Shown: positions 1-13,183 of the stretch, piece by piece
How positions within the stretch are numbered: position 1 is the stretch's first letter
Layout: each line of letters starts with the position of its first letter
DNA from: Pseudomonadota bacterium
GTDB lineage: Bacteria > Desulfobacterota > Desulfobulbia > Desulfobulbales > JAGXFP01
NCBI GenBank assembly: GCA_018814305.1
Contig: JAHJAA010000007.1
Location: 1-44,163 of the forward strand
Direction: 5' to 3'
Length of the DNA stretch: 44,163 nt
Program-made: the position numbers and the translations under genes
Notes under the pieces: generated by a model
The model's input: the letters and a program-made list of their open reading frames with translations, nothing else
Told to the model about the DNA's origin: nothing
Database searches by the model: none

Positions 1-141
1 CCTCGAAGCCATCAACGGCCTTATTCAGGCGGTCAAAAGAAGAGCCAGAGGTTATCGAACAACCAAGAACCTGATCAACATGGCCTACCTTATTGCCGGC
101 AAACTGGATTTCATGTTACCCACTTGAAATAGCGAAGAGCC
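1..141 (+). mobile_element. Right end of an ISL3-family insertion sequence (left part outside window)
   Basis: The first 141 bases carry the 3' end of a transposase gene and a terminal inverted repeat like that at the right end of the intact element at 37072-38372. The GAGCC outer end lies at 137-141. The protein tail is closely similar to, but not identical with, the complete copy, with several synonymous differences, so the two elements are related rather than a recent duplication. The left end and target duplication cannot be seen. Confidence 0.85.
2..127 (+). CDS. ISL3-family transposase, C-terminal fragment
   Basis: Only the last 41 residues lie in the window, ending with TGA at 125-127. 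They include the segment around the third catalytic acid of the DDE transposase (LEAINGLIQA) and the basic RRARGYRTTKNL stretch. The fragment aligns without gaps to the end of the complete transposase at 37138-38358. Whether the rest of the gene is intact cannot be judged from this window. Confidence 0.85.
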   Translation, partial: LEAINGLIQAVKRRARGYRTTKNLINMAYLIAGKLDFMLPT

Positions 142-692
142 GGAAAAGACAATAAAATTATTACAAGTCTTGTAGAGAAATATCGCTCAAAACTCTCAGT
201 CGAGAAATTGATGCAGTTGCAAAGAGAATTTTGAGAATCCATTTATGGTCAAGGGCTTAAGCTCTGAAAGAAACACCTGGACTTTAGCAACCACCTTGTC
301 GCTGCTTCATTTAAACGGTACATTTATCGAAAGAATATCTGTCAAGACTTCAATTGTAACAGATAGAATCATATACTTTTCGCCTAATGGTTGGGTGATT
401 AGCATCCCCAGAAGTTGTGTCCATGGGGGGCGGTGGGAAGACCAGAGAAATCATACGTTCTCTACCAAACGAAGTGATTGAAAAGTTGTTAACTTATTAA
501 ATTATCGTTAATTTCTTACAAAGAACCCGAACCATATCTATCTAAAAACGTCAATACACGGTGTTTTTTCAAGGGTATTGTGCTGTTTGTGCAAATATAT
601 ATCACGGAACAACAAAATTATCTTTGACATAATTATTCTTAACCACTAATAATATTACCTGTTTATCTAAATTTATTAAAGATGGTGGCTAA
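142..692. other. Intergenic, AT-rich; no convincing gene
   Basis: The stretch between the IS end and abiEi carries only a 78-codon open frame at 245-481. It lacks a ribosome binding site and its protein resembles nothing I recognise, so I treat it as non-coding. The last 70 bases hold the probable abiE promoter. Confidence 0.5.
624..652 (+). promoter_or_regulatory. Probable sigma-70 promoter of abiE
   Basis: TTGACA at 624-629 is followed after 17 bases by TAATAA at 647-652, about 40 bases before the abiEi ATG. AbiEi proteins are known to repress their own operon, so this is also the likely operator region. I did not identify a clear repeat that would be the operator. Confidence 0.5.
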
Positions 693-1490
693 ATGCGTGC
701 CAAAGAGTTCTTTGCCACCCATCCGGTATTTACCAATGCTGAGTTCACCAAGCACCTGGAAGCCGGAGGGAGCAGCAACATAAAGACCAAAGAATCACTC
801 CTGGCCTATCATGTCCGGCAGGGGAACCTGTTACGTATCCGCCGGGGGCTCTATATGTCCGTGCCTCTGGGGATGAAACCGGAAACCTGCCCGACTGACC
901 CCTATCTTATAGCAGCGAAAATGACCGATGATGCGGTTCTAGCCTATCACACAGCTTTAGAGTTCCACGGCAAGGCTTATTCCGTATTTGAACAATTCCA
1001 GTACCTGACCATGCGGTCTGGCCGTCAAACCAAATTCAGATCATATACTTTCTCCGGCGTCCGCCCTCCCAAAGCACTGGGTGATCAAAATATAAAGTTC
1101 GGCATAAAAACCATGGAACGCAGCGGACTTGATGTCCGGGTCACAAGCCTGGAGAGGACCTTGGTTGACCTAATGGATCGTCCGATACTCGGAGGCAGTT
1201 GGGAAGAAATCTGGCGATCTTTAGAAGGAATCGAGTTCTTTGATTTGAAAAAAGTGGTCAAATACGCCCTACTACTTCGCAATGCCACCACCGTAGCCCG
1301 AGTTGGATTTTTTCTTGAGCAGCACCAGGAATCCTTGATGGTAACCGACCACTATCTTGAAATGCTTCGCAAACATAAACCTAACGCCCCACACTACTTT
1401 GAACGTGGCAAACCAGGCCGCTTGGTCAAACCATGGAACCTGATGGTGCCGGAATCAATCCTGGAACGATCCTGGCAGGAGGTGGTGTGA
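693..1490 (+). CDS. abiEi: AbiEi-family antitoxin / transcriptional regulator
   Basis: This 265-residue protein has the layout of type IV antitoxins of the AbiE family. An N-terminal winged-helix segment spans residues about 1-55 (ending RIRRGLYM), and a larger domain follows with the typical PYLIAAKMTDDAVLAYHTAL and VTSLERTLVDLMDRP motifs. The family represses its own promoter and counteracts the AbiEii nucleotidyltransferase without stable binding. The stop codon overlaps the downstream GTG start in a GTGA arrangement (1487-1490), so the two genes should be translationally coupled. Length matches full-size family members, and the gene looks intact. Confidence 0.9.
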   Translation: MRAKEFFATHPVFTNAEFTKHLEAGGSSNIKTKESLLAYHVRQGNLLRIRRGLYMSVPLGMKPETCPTDPYLIAAKMTDDAVLAYHTALEFHGKAYSVFEQFQYLTMRSGRQTKFRSYTFSGVRPPKALGDQNIKFGIKTMERSGLDVRVTSLERTLVDLMDRPILGGSWEEIWRSLEGIEFFDLKKVVKYALLLRNATTVARVGFFLEQHQESLMVTDHYLEMLRKHKPNAPHYFERGKPGRLVKPWNLMVPESILERSWQEVV

Positions 1491-2452
1491 AGGTTTCAAA
1501 AGAGAAACTTTACAGCGAAGCCCAGGCAACCGGCTTTCGACCAGAGATTCTGGAAAAGGTAATCCAGCTCCTCAATTTACTGGAAGCCTTCCAGGGCCAC
1601 CCGTTTCTGCAAGGCCGTCTGGTACTCAAAGGGGGAACCGCCCTAAATCTGTTTTATTTTGACGTGCCCAGGCTATCGGTTGATATAGATCTTAACTATA
1701 TCGGGGCAGTAAGCAGAGAAACCATGCTCGAAGAAAGACCAAAGCTTGAAGAAGCTGTTCAGGCTGTTTGTTCCAGAGAGGGATTCATAATCCGCCGTCT
1801 ACCCACAGATCATGCCGGAGGCAAATGGCAATTACGTTATGAAAGCAGCATCGGCCAGTCTGGCAACCTGGAAGTAGATCTGAATTTCATGTTTCGTGTA
1901 CCACTTTGGCCGATAAGTTTAATGGACTCAAAACAGGTAGGTTCTTATCAGGCCACTGCTGTGCCTATTCTGGATATTCATGAAATAGCCGCTGGTAAAA
2001 TTGCAGCCCTCTTGGCCCGGCAGGCAAGCCGTGATCTTTTTGATGCCCATCTACTTTTAACTCAACAAGAATTAGATCCCCGGATGCTCCGGCTGGCTTT
2101 TGTTGTCTATGGAGCAATGAACCGAGTAGATTGGCGATCAGTCTCCATTGATGATGTCAACTTCAATGCAAGGGAACTTGGAAACAGCCTTATTCCTGTG
2201 CTGGCCGGAAATGCCCTTGATGGTACCGACATTGAAACATGGACAAACTCTCTCGTGGAGGAATGCAGAGCAGCACTCGCTGTAGTCCTTCCTTTGGCGG
2301 AAAATGAAAGAGAATTTCTGGATGGATTACTTGACCGTGGAAGGATCGATCCTTCTTTGCTAACAGACGATCCTGACATGACAGACCGGATAAATTCTCA
2401 TCCATTATTGGCCTGGAAGGCCTTGAATGTAAAGAATCACAAAAACGGCTGA
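1487..2452 (+). CDS. abiEii: AbiEii-family nucleotidyltransferase toxin
   Basis: The frame is open from 1433, but I place the start at GTG 1487. It overlaps the abiEi stop and follows an AGGAGG at 1477-1482, giving about 321 residues. The catalytic signature of the AbiEii/MenT-like nucleotidyltransferase fold is visible: LKGGTALN near residue 48 and the metal-binding DIDLN near residue 66. The later conserved IHEIAAGKIAALLARQASRD segment is also present. Family members block growth by transferring nucleotides to tRNA or other targets and give abortive infection. Together with abiEi this is a complete toxin-antitoxin pair. A second copy lacking the catalytic N-terminus lies at 43374-43979. Confidence 0.9.
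   Translation: MKVSKEKLYSEAQATGFRPEILEKVIQLLNLLEAFQGHPFLQGRLVLKGGTALNLFYFDVPRLSVDIDLNYIGAVSRETMLEERPKLEEAVQAVCSREGFIIRRLPTDHAGGKWQLRYESSIGQSGNLEVDLNFMFRVPLWPISLMDSKQVGSYQATAVPILDIHEIAAGKIAALLARQASRDLFDAHLLLTQQELDPRMLRLAFVVYGAMNRVDWRSVSIDDVNFNARELGNSLIPVLAGNALDGTDIETWTNSLVEECRAALAVVLPLAENEREFLDGLLDRGRIDPSLLTDDPDMTDRINSHPLLAWKALNVKNHKNG
1888..2440 (+). repeat. Direct repeat: AbiEii C-terminal half, copy 1 (partner at 43404-43960)
   Basis: About 550 bases are strongly similar to 43404-43960 in the same orientation. The similarity includes long identical stretches, and most differences are single bases. The repeat brackets almost the whole window and could support homologous excision of the 41 kb between. 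Confidence 0.8.
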
Positions 2453-2505
2453 AATGACTACTACTCGTTACAGTGTTCAAGACAACCATAGAATTAAGGA
2501 TAGTT

Positions 2506-3396
2506 ATGCCTCTTTTCAAAGAAGAAAAAGGAAAGCTCAAAAAGCTTAAATCTATTTCGATTGCCAAAGAAAAACATCTTCAGTCGCTGGTTGAAGAAAA
2601 CCTGTTTGAAGCTTTGGATATGCACTTTTTGGCAACAGAGTATCAAACTACATTTGGTGGCCGGATCGATACTTTGGCCGTAGACATAGATGGTGCACCA
2701 GTCATCATTGAGTATAAGCGGAATCGTAATGATAACGTTATCAACCAGGGACTATCCTATTTGAAATGGTTGCAGGCTCAAAAGGTTGAGTTTTTTGAAA
2801 TGTTGATAATCAAGAAACTTGGTGAAAAAGTAGCTGGTTCAATCAAAGTAGATTGGAAAAATCCGCGGGTGGTATGTATCGCAGAGTCATACAGTAAATT
2901 TGATATTGATACGGTTGAGGTGATCCCGATGCGTATCGAGCTTTTTAAATATCGTTACTATGACGACGAGATTTTCAGTCTTGAGCCATTGGCTGTCAGT
3001 GAACAACAGGCAAGGTCTTCTTCGACTGTAGCTATAGAAAAAGCGGTGGTAGACCAGTCGGTTGATGCCCACCTCGAAAGAGCGTCACAAGCTACCAAGA
3101 CATTGTTTTCTGATTTACGTGAGCGGATTCTTGAACTGGATGAAAACATAAAAGAAAAGGCCACAGCTTTATACATCTCATATCGTGTAGCCAAAAATTT
3201 TGTCGAAATAACCTTTCTCAAAGATGGGCTGAAGATCCATTTACGACCAGTTGATTATGATGACCCTAGTGGTCTGGTCGATAAAATATCGCCAGGGTAC
3301 AACTGGACGATGGATCGCAGGGTCTATCTGAAATCCCCTAAAGACCTTGATTATGTCTTCGGGATAATCGAGCAATCCTACAAAGATGTTCTTTAA
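2506..3396 (+). CDS. DUF5655-type protein with NucS/PD-(D/E)XK-like nuclease domain
   Basis: I chose ATG 2506 ([10 protein letters not shown]) over the upstream GTG 2473, because AAGGA at 2496-2500 is correctly spaced; the protein is about 296 residues. Residues about 25-110 carry a nuclease-like core: [21 protein letters not shown] gives the D ... E-x-K pattern of NucS-like and other restriction-fold nucleases. The C-terminal third (residues about 200-296: [18 protein letters not shown] ... LRPV) fits the DUF5655 domain, often found in proteins of defence islands. It lies 14 bases upstream of hsdM, so it may be transcribed with the restriction operon. Its target is unknown. Family assignment is from motif recognition only. 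Confidence 0.7.
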   Translation: MPLFKEEKGKLKKLKSISIAKEKHLQSLVEENLFEALDMHFLATEYQTTFGGRIDTLAVDIDGAPVIIEYKRNRNDNVINQGLSYLKWLQAQKVEFFEMLIIKKLGEKVAGSIKVDWKNPRVVCIAESYSKFDIDTVEVIPMRIELFKYRYYDDEIFSLEPLAVSEQQARSSSTVAIEKAVVDQSVDAHLERASQATKTLFSDLRERILELDENIKEKATALYISYRVAKNFVEITFLKDGLKIHLRPVDYDDPSGLVDKISPGYNWTMDRRVYLKSPKDLDYVFGIIEQSYKDVL

Positions 3397-3410
3397 TTAT
3401 TAAGGAAAAA

Positions 3411-5720
3411 ATGACCCAATCAACCAACAACCTCGCTGCCTATATCTGGTCTCTGGCCGACCTACTGCGGGGTGATTTCAAGCAAAGCCAATATGGCCGG
3501 GTGATCCTGCCCTTTACTCTGTTACGCCGCCTGGAAGGGGTTCTGGCAGAAACCAAAGAGGCGGTACTGGCTAAGTATGAAGACGTTAAAAAGCAGAGCC
3601 TTCCGGAAAAATCAGAGGAAAAACTGCTGCTACGGGCCACTGGAGGCTTATCATTTTATAACATCTCCAAGATGGATCTCGCCAAGTTGGGTGAGGCCGG
3701 GATTAAAGATAACCTGGAATCGTATATTCAGGGGTTTTCCAGGGATGGCCGGGAGATCTTTGAGCATTTCAAGTTCGGCGAGTTTATTGGCCAGCTTAAC
3801 GATGCCAACCTGCTCTACAAGGTGGTGCAGAAGGTCCGGCAGACCGATCTCAGCCCCAAGGCGATCTCCAACCATGAGATGGGCTTGGTCTTTGAAGAGC
3901 TGATCCGCCGCTTTGCTGAGAGTTCCAACGAGACCGCCGGCGAGCACTTTACCCCGCGCGATATTGTCCGCCTCACCACCTCGCTGGTCTTTATGGAAGA
4001 TGATGACGCCCTGACCAAGCCGGGCATTATCCGCACCATTTACGACCCCACCGCCGGGACCGGCGGCTTCCTCTCGGCCGGGATGGAATACGTCTATGAG
4101 CTCAACCCCCAGGCGGCGATGCTAGCTTTTGGTCAGGAGCTTAACCCGGAGAGTTACGCGATCTGTAAAGCGGATATGCTGATCAAAGGTCAGGAGGTCA
4201 AAAATATTAAATTGGGCAACACCCTGTCTAATGACCAGCTCTATAGAGATAAATTTGATTATATGCTCTCCAACCCACCCTTTGGCGTCGATTGGAAAAA
4301 GATCGAAGGGGATATCAAGGACGAACACAACCTCAAAGGTTTTGACGGTCGCTTCGGGCCGGGTCTGCCTCGGGTCTCGGATGGTTCGCTGCTCTTTCTC
4401 ATGCACCTGCTCAGCAAGATGAGGGATGGATCGGAAGGTGGCGGGCGGATCGGCATTATCCTCAACGGCTCACCCCTCTTTACCGGTGGCGCAGGTTCGG
4501 GGGAATCGGAGATCCGCCGTTATATTCTGGAAGCCGATCTCCTGGAAACCATCGTCGCCCTGCCCACTGATATGTTCTACAACACCGGCATTTCCACCTA
4601 TGTCTGGGTGCTGTCCAATAAGAAATCAAAAGAGCGCAAAGGCAAGGTGCAGTTGATTAACGGCGTCAACCTCTGCGGCAAGATGCGCAAATCCCTAGGC
4701 TCTAAACGCAATGTGATGGATGACGAGGACATTGCCACCATTACCCGCGCCTTTGGTAATTTCGAGGTGGTCGATGGCCGGGAGCTTGATAAACCGGTGG
4801 CCCAGAAAAGCAATCGTGGCCGGCAAGCGGCAAATCCGAAAGCGGAAGCCCCGAAGACCTTTGGCAGCAAGATCTTCCACTCCCATGAATTTGGCTATCG
4901 GCGGATCACCATCGAGCGGCCCCTGCGGGAATCCTATCAGTTCAGTGATGAGCGGATCGGCGAGCTACGGTTTGCCGCCAAACCACTCAATGCCGTGATG
5001 AAATGGGTTTACGGGGAATACGGGCAGGACTGGTCCGATGATCTTGATTGCCAGCACTATGGCCGGTTAGGCGAACAGGCTGCGGATATTCGCCTCCATA
5101 TTAAAATCAACTTCAGCGAGCTGAAAGAGAAACAGATCAAGGATCTGCTCGATCGCAAAACCTGGCTCGCCCAGAAACAGATCTTGCGCAAGGCCAGACA
5201 ACTGCAACAGGCCCTTGGCACCGACCAGCATGATGATATGAACGGCTATGACGCAGCCCTCAAGACCACCGGGATTGCGCTGGATGCCAAAGAGAAAAAC
5301 CAGATCACCGATGCGGTCAGCTGGAAAAACCCGGCGGCCGAGAAGGTCATCAAGAAGATGCATAAGGGCAAGGTCAATCCGCTTTACGGGTTGTTTGCGT
5401 TGGCGGGTAAGGTGGTTGAGTATAAAAGCGATGGCGATCTGCGTGATCACGAAAACGTCGCCCTTGATCCGGTGAGATCGGTGAATGAACTCAACGAAGG
5501 CTACTTTGCCAAAGAGGTATTACCCCATGTGGCGGATGCCTGGATCGATGCTGGCAAAAAAGACACCAAGGATGGGGAGATCGGCATTGTCGGTTATGAA
5601 ATTCCCTTTAATCGTCATTTCTATGTCTATCAGCCGCCCCGGGATTTGCTGGAAATCGATGCGGATTTGGACAAGGTCAGTTCGGAGATTATGGACCTGC
5701 TTCGGGAGGTGCATTCATAA
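3411..5720 (+). CDS. hsdM: Type I restriction-modification system, DNA methyltransferase subunit
   Basis: This 769-residue protein has the HsdM order: an N-terminal helical domain ([20 protein letters not shown]), the AdoMet motif [11 protein letters not shown] near residue 215, and the adenine-methyltransferase catalytic NPPFG near residue 287. It methylates adenine at the host recognition sites and forms the M2S core with HsdS. At 769 residues it is longer than the classical subunit of about 500. The extra C-terminal region after about residue 480 is charged and helical and matches the long HsdM form. Its TAA stop overlaps the hsdS start by one base, indicating an operon. Codon use is GC-richer than the variable parts of hsdS. 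Confidence 0.95.
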   Translation: MTQSTNNLAAYIWSLADLLRGDFKQSQYGRVILPFTLLRRLEGVLAETKEAVLAKYEDVKKQSLPEKSEEKLLLRATGGLSFYNISKMDLAKLGEAGIKDNLESYIQGFSRDGREIFEHFKFGEFIGQLNDANLLYKVVQKVRQTDLSPKAISNHEMGLVFEELIRRFAESSNETAGEHFTPRDIVRLTTSLVFMEDDDALTKPGIIRTIYDPTAGTGGFLSAGMEYVYELNPQAAMLAFGQELNPESYAICKADMLIKGQEVKNIKLGNTLSNDQLYRDKFDYMLSNPPFGVDWKKIEGDIKDEHNLKGFDGRFGPGLPRVSDGSLLFLMHLLSKMRDGSEGGGRIGIILNGSPLFTGGAGSGESEIRRYILEADLLETIVALPTDMFYNTGISTYVWVLSNKKSKERKGKVQLINGVNLCGKMRKSLGSKRNVMDDEDIATITRAFGNFEVVDGRELDKPVAQKSNRGRQAANPKAEAPKTFGSKIFHSHEFGYRRITIERPLRESYQFSDERIGELRFAAKPLNAVMKWVYGEYGQDWSDDLDCQHYGRLGEQAADIRLHIKINFSELKEKQIKDLLDRKTWLAQKQILRKARQLQQALGTDQHDDMNGYDAALKTTGIALDAKEKNQITDAVSWKNPAAEKVIKKMHKGKVNPLYGLFALAGKVVEYKSDGDLRDHENVALDPVRSVNELNEGYFAKEVLPHVADAWIDAGKKDTKDGEIGIVGYEIPFNRHFYVYQPPRDLLEIDADLDKVSSEIMDLLREVHS

Positions 5721-7113
5721 TGCCGGGGAGATATCAGTCATATCCTGAATATAAGGATTCTGGGGTGGAGTGGTTGGGAAATGTTCCTCTAGTTTGGAAA
5801 GTTTTGCCGTTGAAATTTGTGTCGGAAAACAGAGTAAAAGATGGTCCGCACGAAACACCTAAATTCATAGATGAAGGAGTACCTTTTTTCTCGGTAGATA
5901 GTATCCAAGACCATCAATTGATTTTTGAAGGTTGTCGTTATATATCGCCAGATGATCATAAAAGGTTTTCGTTAAAGTGCTTACCAAAGAAAGGTGACGT
6001 GCTTTTGGGGAAAGCAGCATCCGTAGGGAAAGTAGCCTATGTGGATACTGAAAGGGAATTTAATGTTTGGTCGCCACTGGCTGTAATCACACCTCAAAAT
6101 GGGAACTTAGGTAAGTTTATTTTTTATAGTTTTCAATCCGCAGGGTTACAGGCTCAGTGCGATATATTTAGCAATTCAAATACTCAAAAAAATCTAAGTA
6201 TGCAGGTCATTGACAATCTTACATTCGCACTTCCATCTATAGGCGAAGCTAATCACATTGCCAACTTCCTCGACCACGAAACCGCTAAAATCGATACCCT
6301 GATCGAAAAACAACAACAGCTCATCAAGCTGCTCAAAGAAAAACGCCAGGCCGTGATTAGCCATGCCGTGACCAAGGGGCTGAATCCCGAGGCTCCCACG
6401 CGCAACTCAGGGGTTGAGTGGTTGGGGGATGTGCCTGAACATTGGAGAATTGTAAGGCGAATTAAATTTATATCCTCACTAAAGGGGCGTCTTGGTTGGC
6501 AAGGGTTGAAGGCAGATGAATATATTGATGAAGGTCCGTACGTCCTTAGTAGTGCGCATTTTAGCAATTATATAATTCAATGGGATGCTTGTCCCCACGT
6601 TTCCTTAGAGCGTTATAAACTTGATAGTAATATTCAACTCGCTGAAGGAGATATTTTACTTATGAAAGATGGTGCGGCTCTGGGTAAATTGGCTTATGTC
6701 GATAACCTCCCAGGTAAGGCTTGCCTCAACAGCCACTTACTTCTCTTCCGGCCTGTTAAGAAAAATGGAGAAATGAGTTACATCCCTAAATTCATGTTTT
6801 ACTTCATGCAAACAGATTTATTTCAAGATTATGTAAAAGTAAATGGAACTGGTGCTACATTCCTTGGAATATCGCAACAGGCTGTAGGTAATTATCGCCT
6901 AGCATTTCCCCCACAAACAGAACAACAGGAGATAGTCGATTATTTGGAAATGGAGACTTTCAAATTGGATTCGCTTGAAGAAAAACAGCGACAGATGATG
7001 AATCTATTGCAAGAACGCCGCACCGCCCTCATCTCCGCCGCCGTGACCGGTAAAATCGATGTCCGCAACTGGCAAGCCCCAGCCCAAAACCAAATCAATA
7101 AGGAAGAAGCCGC

Positions 7114-7117
<4 letters not shown>
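5720..7117 (+). CDS. hsdS: Type I restriction-modification system, specificity subunit
   Basis: The 465-residue protein shows the internal duplication of HsdS. Two target-recognition domains each open with SGVEWLGxVPxxW (residues about 12 and 230) and each close with a coiled-coil spacer (KQQQLIKLLKEKRQAVISHAV; KQRQMMNLLQERRTALISAAV). Each domain reads one half of the bipartite DNA target, so the target itself cannot be deduced from sequence. The DNA coding for the two recognition domains is clearly more AT-rich than the spacers and the flanking hsd genes, as expected from domain shuffling. The TGA stop overlaps the hsdR ATG (ATGA at 7114). Confidence 0.95.
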
Positions 7118-10377
<3,260 letters not shown>

Positions 10378-10431
10378 GGCCAAGCTCAATAAGCTTGACG
10401 CCAGAGGATTAAGAAAAAAAGGAAGAAATTA

Positions 10432-11928
10432 GTGAGTAAACACACTTCCACAATCGGTTTAAGTAAAACTTCTCTCCTTAAGGGCATGCAATGCCTGAAA
10501 GCGTTGTACCTTTCCAAGAACCCTCCTGCGTTTGAAATACCTTTCGATCCTGATCTTGAAGCCAAATTCACCTTGGGGCATGAAGTAGGGTTTCTCGCCC
10601 AGCAGCTATTTCCAGGCGGCACGGAAGTACCCTTCTCCGGTTTAACCGTTACAGAACAGATCGCTAAAACCCAGGAACTTATCAACGCCGGGGCCGAGGT
10701 TATTTACGAGGCCTCTTTTGCCTTTGATGGCATTTTCATCAAGGCCGATATTCTGGTGAGGAACGGGGCTGCTTGGGAAATTCACGAAGTAAAGATGGGT
10801 ACCAAAGTCAAGGACCCCAATTCTGATGATGCGGCGATCCAGTATTACGTGGTCACCAACTCCGGTCTGCCGGTTGCCAAAGTGTTTCTCGTCCATATCA
10901 ACAACCAGTACGTTCGACAGGGCGAGATTGACGTGCAGCAGTTGTTCACCAGCGAGGATCTGACCGAAACGGCCCTGGCCCGACAAGCAGCTCTGCCGGG
11001 TATTGTTGCCGACCTGCGTCAGGTTCTTAAGGGCGATGAACCGGCCATCGATATTGGCCCGTATTGCTCAACCCCATACGATTGCGAATTTGTCCCCTAC
11101 TGCTGGCAGCACATTCCCGAAGATTCGATTTTCTCCCTCAGAGGCCGTGGCATCAACAAGTTCGACTATTACCGTCAGGGAATTATCCGGCTTGAAGACC
11201 TGCCGCTGGACAAGCTGAACGACGCCCAACGCTTTCAGGCAATCTCCACAATCAACAAAAAAGACACCACCGAGCCTTCCGGGGTGAAGGCTTTTCTCGA
11301 CAGCCTCTGGTACCCCCTCTGTCATCTCGACTTCGAGACCTTCGATGCGCCGATTCCGCCTTTTGACGGCACCAGACCCTACCAGAAAATTCCATTCCAG
11401 TATTCCCTGCATATCCAGGAAAGCGAAGGCGCGGAACCGGTTCATTACGAATATCTGGTCGAACCCGGCAAAGATCCCCGCCGTGAACTGGCGGAAAAGC
11501 TGCTGGCGGAGATCCCGGAGGATAGTTGCATCCTGACTTACAACCAGACCTTTGAAAAAGGAGTCCTGAAGAATCTGGCGGGAACCTTCCCCGATCTGGC
11601 TCCGGCCATCAATACCCGGATCGAAAACATCCGCGACCTGATGGCCCCTTTCAAAAGGCGGGATATCTATCGCTGGCAGATGAAAGGATCTTATTCGATC
11701 AAAGCAGTTTTGCCAGCTCTGGTGCCTGACCTTTCTTATAATGGGCTCGACGTTTCGGACGGCATGATGGCCATGCGAGTTTACCATGAGATGTGTAAAA
11801 CTGATGATTCGGTAAAAGTTGTCGTGCTGCGCGGAGGACTTTTGGAATACTGCCGGTTGGATACATTGGCAATGGTAAAGATACTTAGAGAAACTAGCCG
11901 CTTTGTTTTAAGTGATGATGGGCCATAA
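10432..11928 (+). CDS. DUF2779 protein: Cas4/RecB-like Fe-S nuclease fused to DEDD-type exonuclease domain
   Basis: The start is GTG 10432 after a purine-rich AGGAAGAA. The N-terminal half resembles Cas4/AddB-type nucleases. It has an early cysteine (KGMQCLKALYL), an EVK catalytic element (EIHEVKMGTKVKD, residues about 118-130), and a late cluster of three cysteines spaced six apart (CSTPYDCEFVPYC), which with the first could bind a 4Fe-4S cluster. The C-terminal half, DUF2779, carries acidic motifs of an RNase H-like 3'-5' exonuclease (HLDFETF near residue 302, and YCRLDTLAM near the end). The protein lies 54 bases after hsdR within the defence cluster. Its substrate is unknown. Confidence 0.8.
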   Translation: MSKHTSTIGLSKTSLLKGMQCLKALYLSKNPPAFEIPFDPDLEAKFTLGHEVGFLAQQLFPGGTEVPFSGLTVTEQIAKTQELINAGAEVIYEASFAFDGIFIKADILVRNGAAWEIHEVKMGTKVKDPNSDDAAIQYYVVTNSGLPVAKVFLVHINNQYVRQGEIDVQQLFTSEDLTETALARQAALPGIVADLRQVLKGDEPAIDIGPYCSTPYDCEFVPYCWQHIPEDSIFSLRGRGINKFDYYRQGIIRLEDLPLDKLNDAQRFQAISTINKKDTTEPSGVKAFLDSLWYPLCHLDFETFDAPIPPFDGTRPYQKIPFQYSLHIQESEGAEPVHYEYLVEPGKDPRRELAEKLLAEIPEDSCILTYNQTFEKGVLKNLAGTFPDLAPAINTRIENIRDLMAPFKRRDIYRWQMKGSYSIKAVLPALVPDLSYNGLDVSDGMMAMRVYHEMCKTDDSVKVVVLRGGLLEYCRLDTLAMVKILRETSRFVLSDDGP

Positions 11929-11956
11929 GGCCTTTAACTTTAGGTGGAGAGATTAA

Positions 11957-13183
11957 ATGGACAATTTCCATGACCCTGTTCGACATTTAAAATACCTTAG
12001 GCAATCACTATCGCAAGATAATGAATCAATTGGCTTTTTCATATCTGCAGGATGCCCTTTAGCTGTTGCTATGCCAGAAGGAGATTGGCCGTTAATACCA
12101 GCAGTTGAAGAACTCACCAAATTCATTAATGAGCAGTTGAAAAACAATGGAAAATATAAGTTGCTACTAGATGAACTAAAGAAAGCTGAAAAAAATATCG
12201 AAAATATCGAAGATATTTTAAGTTTTCTTAGGAGCTTATTACTAGTGTCCAAGGGCGGTGATGTAAGGGGGCTGAGCGAAACTGATTTGTTGGGCTTGGA
12301 GCGGGATATTTGCGCAGAAATCGTAAAAAAACTTGACGTATATTTGCCTGACAACGAAACACCATACCACCGTCTTTGTAAGTGGATAAGGTCAATAGAT
12401 AGAAAAATTGCGGTAGAGTTATTTACAACGAATTACGATTTGTTAATGGAACAAGCGTTGGAAGATTTAGAGGTTCCTTATTTTGATGGTTTTGTGGGCT
12501 CAAGAAGGTCTTTCTTTGACCTTAGAGCGGTCGAAGATAATCTGATACCTACTCACTGGTCGAGGTTATGGAAAATACACGGGTCAATTAATTGGTATCA
12601 AGAGGAAATTGACGGCCAGAAAAAAGTATATCGATCTTCAGAAATAAAGAAAGACGCATCGCATTTGATATATCCATCCCATCTTAAATATGAAGAAAGT
12701 CGGAAGATGCCATACCTAGCATTGATCGATCAATTAAACAGGTTCATACGAAAGAAATCTTCTTTTCTTATCCTCTCTGGTTATTCGTTTAATGATGGCC
12801 ATTTGAACGACACAATTATAAATGCACTAAAAGCAAACCCAACAGCAATGGTTCTTGGGTTAATGTATGACAGATACGAAATAAAATCTGGCGCTGATAA
12901 ATTCGCCGAAAGATACCCCGCAGCATATAGATTAGCCAAAAACCAACATAATCTTAACATTTGGACATTTGACAAAGCTATTATCGGAACAAATTTGGGA
13001 TACTGGAAGAGAATTAAAAACAAGGACGATGACGATATAGATTTGCTGCATTTTATTTGTCGCGAGGAAAAAGCTGCCGATGCCGATGCCCATGAGGACC
13101 TAATTAAACTTGGGAATTTCTCTGTATTTACGGACTTCCTTAAAAAGATAATAGGCATACCCAGGGAAGGTCAGGATGACTAA
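11957..13183 (+). CDS. SIR2-domain NADase of a SIR2-HerA defence pair
   Basis: The 408-residue protein has SIR2-like motifs: FFISAGCPL near residue 28 in place of the classical GAGxS loop, TTNYDLLMEQAL near residue 155, and WKIHGSINW near residue 205, with the His in the usual catalytic position. Bacterial SIR2 proteins in defence loci usually degrade NAD+ rather than deacetylate. The gene overlaps the next (HerA-like) gene by 8 bases. SIR2-HerA pairs are known antiphage systems in which the two proteins form a large complex; this is established family knowledge, not shown here. The coding DNA is more AT-rich than the hsd genes, suggesting a separate origin. Confidence 0.85.
   Translation: MDNFHDPVRHLKYLRQSLSQDNESIGFFISAGCPLAVAMPEGDWPLIPAVEELTKFINEQLKNNGKYKLLLDELKKAEKNIENIEDILSFLRSLLLVSKGGDVRGLSETDLLGLERDICAEIVKKLDVYLPDNETPYHRLCKWIRSIDRKIAVELFTTNYDLLMEQALEDLEVPYFDGFVGSRRSFFDLRAVEDNLIPTHWSRLWKIHGSINWYQEEIDGQKKVYRSSEIKKDASHLIYPSHLKYEESRKMPYLALIDQLNRFIRKKSSFLILSGYSFNDGHLNDTIINALKANPTAMVLGLMYDRYEIKSGADKFAERYPAAYRLAKNQHNLNIWTFDKAIIGTNLGYWKRIKNKDDDDIDLLHFICREEKAADADAHEDLIKLGNFSVFTDFLKKIIGIPREGQDD

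Noticed and set aside
245-481. 78-codon ORF after the IS fragment
   Set aside because: No ribosome binding site, no recognisable motif and unlikely composition.
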